Part shown: piece by piece, positions 14,001-14,926 of the stretch | How positions within the stretch are numbered: the stretch's first letter is position 1 | Layout: every line of letters starts with the position of its first letter | NCBI GenBank assembly: GCA_964460345.1 | Contig: CAYWRO010000082.1 | Span: 1 to 14,926, forward strand | Direction: 5' to 3' | DNA length: 14,926 nt | Source: CAYWRO01 sp964460345 | GTDB taxonomy: Bacteria; Planctomycetota; Phycisphaerae; Phycisphaerales; UBA1924 | Position numbers and translations under genes: made by a program | The notes under the pieces: generated by a model | Database searches by the model: none | What the model was told of the DNA's origin: nothing | What the model saw: only the letters and a program-made list of their open reading frames with translations

Positions 14001-14364
14001 CGGCTTCGCCGAGCAGTCCGTTTCGGCCGTGGCCGGCGGCCAGCTCGTCGACTCTGCCGACGTCGCATCGTTCATCCAGCTCCCGACCATCACGGTCACC
14101 CGCGTCCGCACGACCGTGACGGTGCCGGATGAGGGCACCGTCCTGCTCGGCGGCCAGCGCCTCATCACCGAGGTGGAGGTCGAGACGGGGGTTCCGGTCC
14201 TGAGCAAGATTCCGATCATCAGCCGCTTCTTCACCAACCGGCTGGAAAGCAAGGAGGAGCAGACCCTGCTCATCCTCGCCAAGCCGACGGTGCTGATCCA
14301 GGCCGAGCAGGAGGAGCGGGCGTACCCCGGCCTGCTGGACTCGGTCCGAACCGGCGCGTTCTGA
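11023..14364 (+). CDS. Large secretin (type II/IV-pilus-like) with TPR and coiled-coil N-terminus
   Basis: The protein has 1113 residues. A signal peptide (about 1-36, AQA-A cleavage) is followed by TPR-like helices (about 53-230), a Pro/Glu linker (about 236-262), a long charged helical region (265-440) and another TPR pair (444-489, EEALQVVDQVLFLDPRN). An STN/N0-like domain starts near 566 (TLEDVLSFIETVTALNIDVDW), and a short N-domain (about 723-770) follows an acidic loop (about 698-708). The secretin barrel domain spans about 770-1098 and includes VPDEGTVLLGGQR, GVPVLSKIPIISRFF and TLLILAKPTVL, the classic C-terminal signature. Secretins form outer-membrane channels for type II secretion or pili. 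No other secretion gene is adjacent, so the partner system is unknown. The long N-terminus probably lies in the periplasm and is far bigger than in GspD. Confidence 0.92.
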   Translation: MQIGSTQGRRNRSAAWLVTGACALAAGSAASLAQAAGSTQGLEATCVATLDGSLDRAMGLYKDGQMVEAQRLLQQVLDHGASSMLTDEQATMASKLIRRVNDRLREMDPAEVSLQKAEVAARDGDLIIAEQHASAVLGQATLAEARRERAEAVLATVEARRAEFAPMIADAVTQAQRDFTAGRIAEAKAGLVTILRSGVKLNEAQQQLVAGLQLDVLEAEADSVLTAAVMQPGTVRRPGNGQEQPEPAAQPEPEVAPEPVQEGDLIQQAMQADARRYLAEADMAFQEARWNRAIELYNLLQTSMSQYLNQEELARVEERLQEARVQARRGGGDLGRQTLEQIELIRQETELEFANLIQQAQQRLNEEDVQAARDRVAQARLRAAARRTAYSEAEYEEKFESVLRTMTTRINDRAEQIQQRQLAEATRLQQDRARKAEETRRQERDRRILEGLDRVRALQREQKYEEALQVVDQVLFLDPRNPSALLLHDIISDVIVYQRYNQIQRQKAHGHVGLTLDTEEAMIPPVDIIGYPEDWPEKTIGRGEQSAYNETPENRRVLAKMESTRVPAQFTDNTLEDVLSFIETVTALNIDVDWQSLEEIGIDRDTLITMNLSDMPVNVLLDRILAKASPDAFSRADWAINDGILLVASDQDLRQHTTLVIYNITDLLLEIPDYDNVPEIDLESVLQQGEGGQGQSPFEDDDEDEEEGLTREEKIERITDIIMNIVDFEGWRENGGETGSILELGGSLIITNTPKNHREIAGLLSKLREIRNMQINVETRFLLVNQDWFEQIGFDIDVVFNADNNQVRAARAVDPAIRPSDFFDFSEGGGLQRSITGPIPGGDEDPITQAVLPPERWSPIGVGQNSLGLTNSLAIGEFAAGIISSAPALGIAGQFLDDVQVDFLIQATQADRRSVQLTAPRLTFTNGQTANIFVVTQQAFVSDLQPVVGESAVGFDPEVSVASEGVTMLVEGVISADRRYVTLNMDAGVARIDGFAEQSVSAVAGGQLVDSADVASFIQLPTITVTRVRTTVTVPDEGTVLLGGQRLITEVEVETGVPVLSKIPIISRFFTNRLESKEEQTLLILAKPTVLIQAEQEERAYPGLLDSVRTGAF

Positions 14365-14382
14365 TCACAGACGTTTCCGTTG

Positions 14383-14419
14383 ACGCCCGTCGCGCTCCGC
14401 GACGGGCGTTTTCTTTTTT
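14383..14419 (+). terminator. Rho-independent terminator after the secretin gene
   Basis: Perfect 12-bp stem ACGCCCGTCGCG (14383-14394), loop CTC, CGCGACGGGCGT (14398-14409), followed by TTTCTTTTTT. It starts 19 bases after the stop and separates the secretin from the STAS gene. Confidence 0.95.
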
Positions 14420-14464
14420 GCCCTCCGGCAGATTGGCGCTGCCCTCCTGCCCCCGGCCGCGGCG

Positions 14465-14470
14465 TATAGT
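14465..14470 (+). promoter_or_regulatory. Possible -10 element upstream of the STAS gene
   Basis: TATAGT matches five of six positions of the -10 consensus, between the secretin terminator and the STAS gene, in very GC-rich surroundings. No -35 lies at the usual spacing; TTGGCG at 14433 is 26 bp away. The terminator implies that a promoter must lie somewhere in 14420-14520. Confidence 0.35.
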
Positions 14471-14525
14471 GGGGCCGCCGCCAGCCCCCCAAGGATCACC
14501 GGATGCGGGTTGGCAGCCGTCTCAA

Positions 14526-14529
14526 GGAG
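14526..14529 (+). promoter_or_regulatory. Ribosome binding site that decides the STAS gene start
   Basis: GGAG lies 7 bases before the ATG at 14537. A longer frame from TTG 14510 would add nine residues and has no comparable site. Confidence 0.65.
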
Positions 14530-14536
14530 CTTCTCG

Positions 14537-14899
14537 ATGTCCAGCAGCGGGTCTCGACTTCGGGTCAGGCGGGAGGGCGCCGTCTCCCAGATCGAGTTTA
14601 TCGATCGCAACATCCTCGATGAGGCGAACATCCAGCAGATCGGCGAGGAGATCGCCCGGATCGTCGAATCTGAGGACAGCCCGCGGCTGCTGATCAGTTT
14701 CGCCAACGTCGACCACCTGTCGTCGGCGGCGCTGGGCACGCTCATCACCATCAACAACAAGGTCCGCCAGCGCAATGGGCAACTGCGCCTGGCCAACATC
14801 GACCCGCAGATCGCCGAGGTCTTCAAGATCACGAAGCTCGACAAGCTCTTCGTGATCCTGGACACCACCGGCGAAGCCATGGCCAGCTTCAACGATTGA
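14537..14899 (+). CDS. STAS-domain protein, anti-sigma-factor antagonist type
   Basis: The protein has 120 residues and is a single STAS domain. The core motif ISFANVDHLSSAALGTLITI (about 65-84) corresponds to the SpoIIAA/RsbV strand-helix turn in which a Ser (SSAALG) is phosphorylated by an anti-sigma kinase. KVRQRNGQLRLANIDPQIAEVFKITKLDKLFVI follows as in the family. Such proteins release a sigma factor by binding its anti-sigma partner when unphosphorylated. In this family the kinase is often the next gene; the window ends 27 bases later, and an ATG at 14915 might begin it. The gene is probably expressed from its own promoter because a strong terminator lies upstream. Confidence 0.9.
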   Translation: MSSSGSRLRVRREGAVSQIEFIDRNILDEANIQQIGEEIARIVESEDSPRLLISFANVDHLSSAALGTLITINNKVRQRNGQLRLANIDPQIAEVFKITKLDKLFVILDTTGEAMASFND

Positions 14900-14926
14900 T
14901 CTGTTCATTGTGTTATGGCCGCCACC

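Noticed and set aside
14915..14926. Possible start of a following gene (ATG GCC GCC ACC), perhaps an anti-sigma kinase
   Set aside because: Only four codons are visible and no ribosome binding site is clear, so no call can be supported.

Overview
The window is high-GC bacterial DNA that looks like a planctomycete, probably the Phycisphaerae side. The pointers are a CxxCGYxLxGxPxCPxCG zinc ribbon on a membrane protein, a large secretin with a TPR/coiled-coil N-terminus, a FHA protein, a divergent MnmE-like GTPase, and abundant short palindromic and heptameric repeats, some inside genes. This placement rests on family knowledge; no search was run. The sequence is a scaffold with two 100-N gaps. 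Each gap is flanked by the same 55 bases on both sides, so both look like unmerged contig overlaps and not missing DNA. Collapsing each one (removing 155 bases) restores one open frame through the interrupted gene (hemW and the MnmE-like GTPase).

Layout. 3-859 (+): the C-terminal end of an RluA-type pseudouridine synthase, then a two-TM zinc-ribbon protein. 808-2339 (-): hemW, convergent with and overlapping the previous gene, carrying an in-frame REP-like insertion. 2463-2984 (+): FHA-domain protein. 2987-3069: a large heptamer-built inverted repeat between convergent genes. 3072-4469 (-): beta-propeller lipoprotein. 4569-6844 (-): a TPR-like membrane-anchored protein translationally coupled to a second RluA-family synthase. 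6845-7325: non-coding, two tandem arrays of 21-bp hairpin units plus a REP-like palindrome. 7326-9555 (-): coaX (type III pantothenate kinase) coupled to the MnmE-like GTPase, whose frame contains three separate heptanucleotide tandem repeats. 9607-10701 (+): unknown cytosolic protein. 11023-14364 (+): secretin with its own strong terminator. 14537-14899 (+): STAS-domain anti-sigma-factor antagonist.

Genes and function. Most genes are housekeeping or envelope functions: RNA modification (two RluA proteins, possibly the GTPase), cofactor metabolism (CoaX, HemW), outer-membrane transport (secretin) and signalling (FHA, STAS). The most unusual feature is the repeat load. Four repeat tracts have a 7-nt period and two have a 21-nt period; several are hairpin-forming, and four repeat tracts lie inside conserved protein-coding frames without breaking them. 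I see no defence system, CRISPR array, transposase, tRNA or rRNA.
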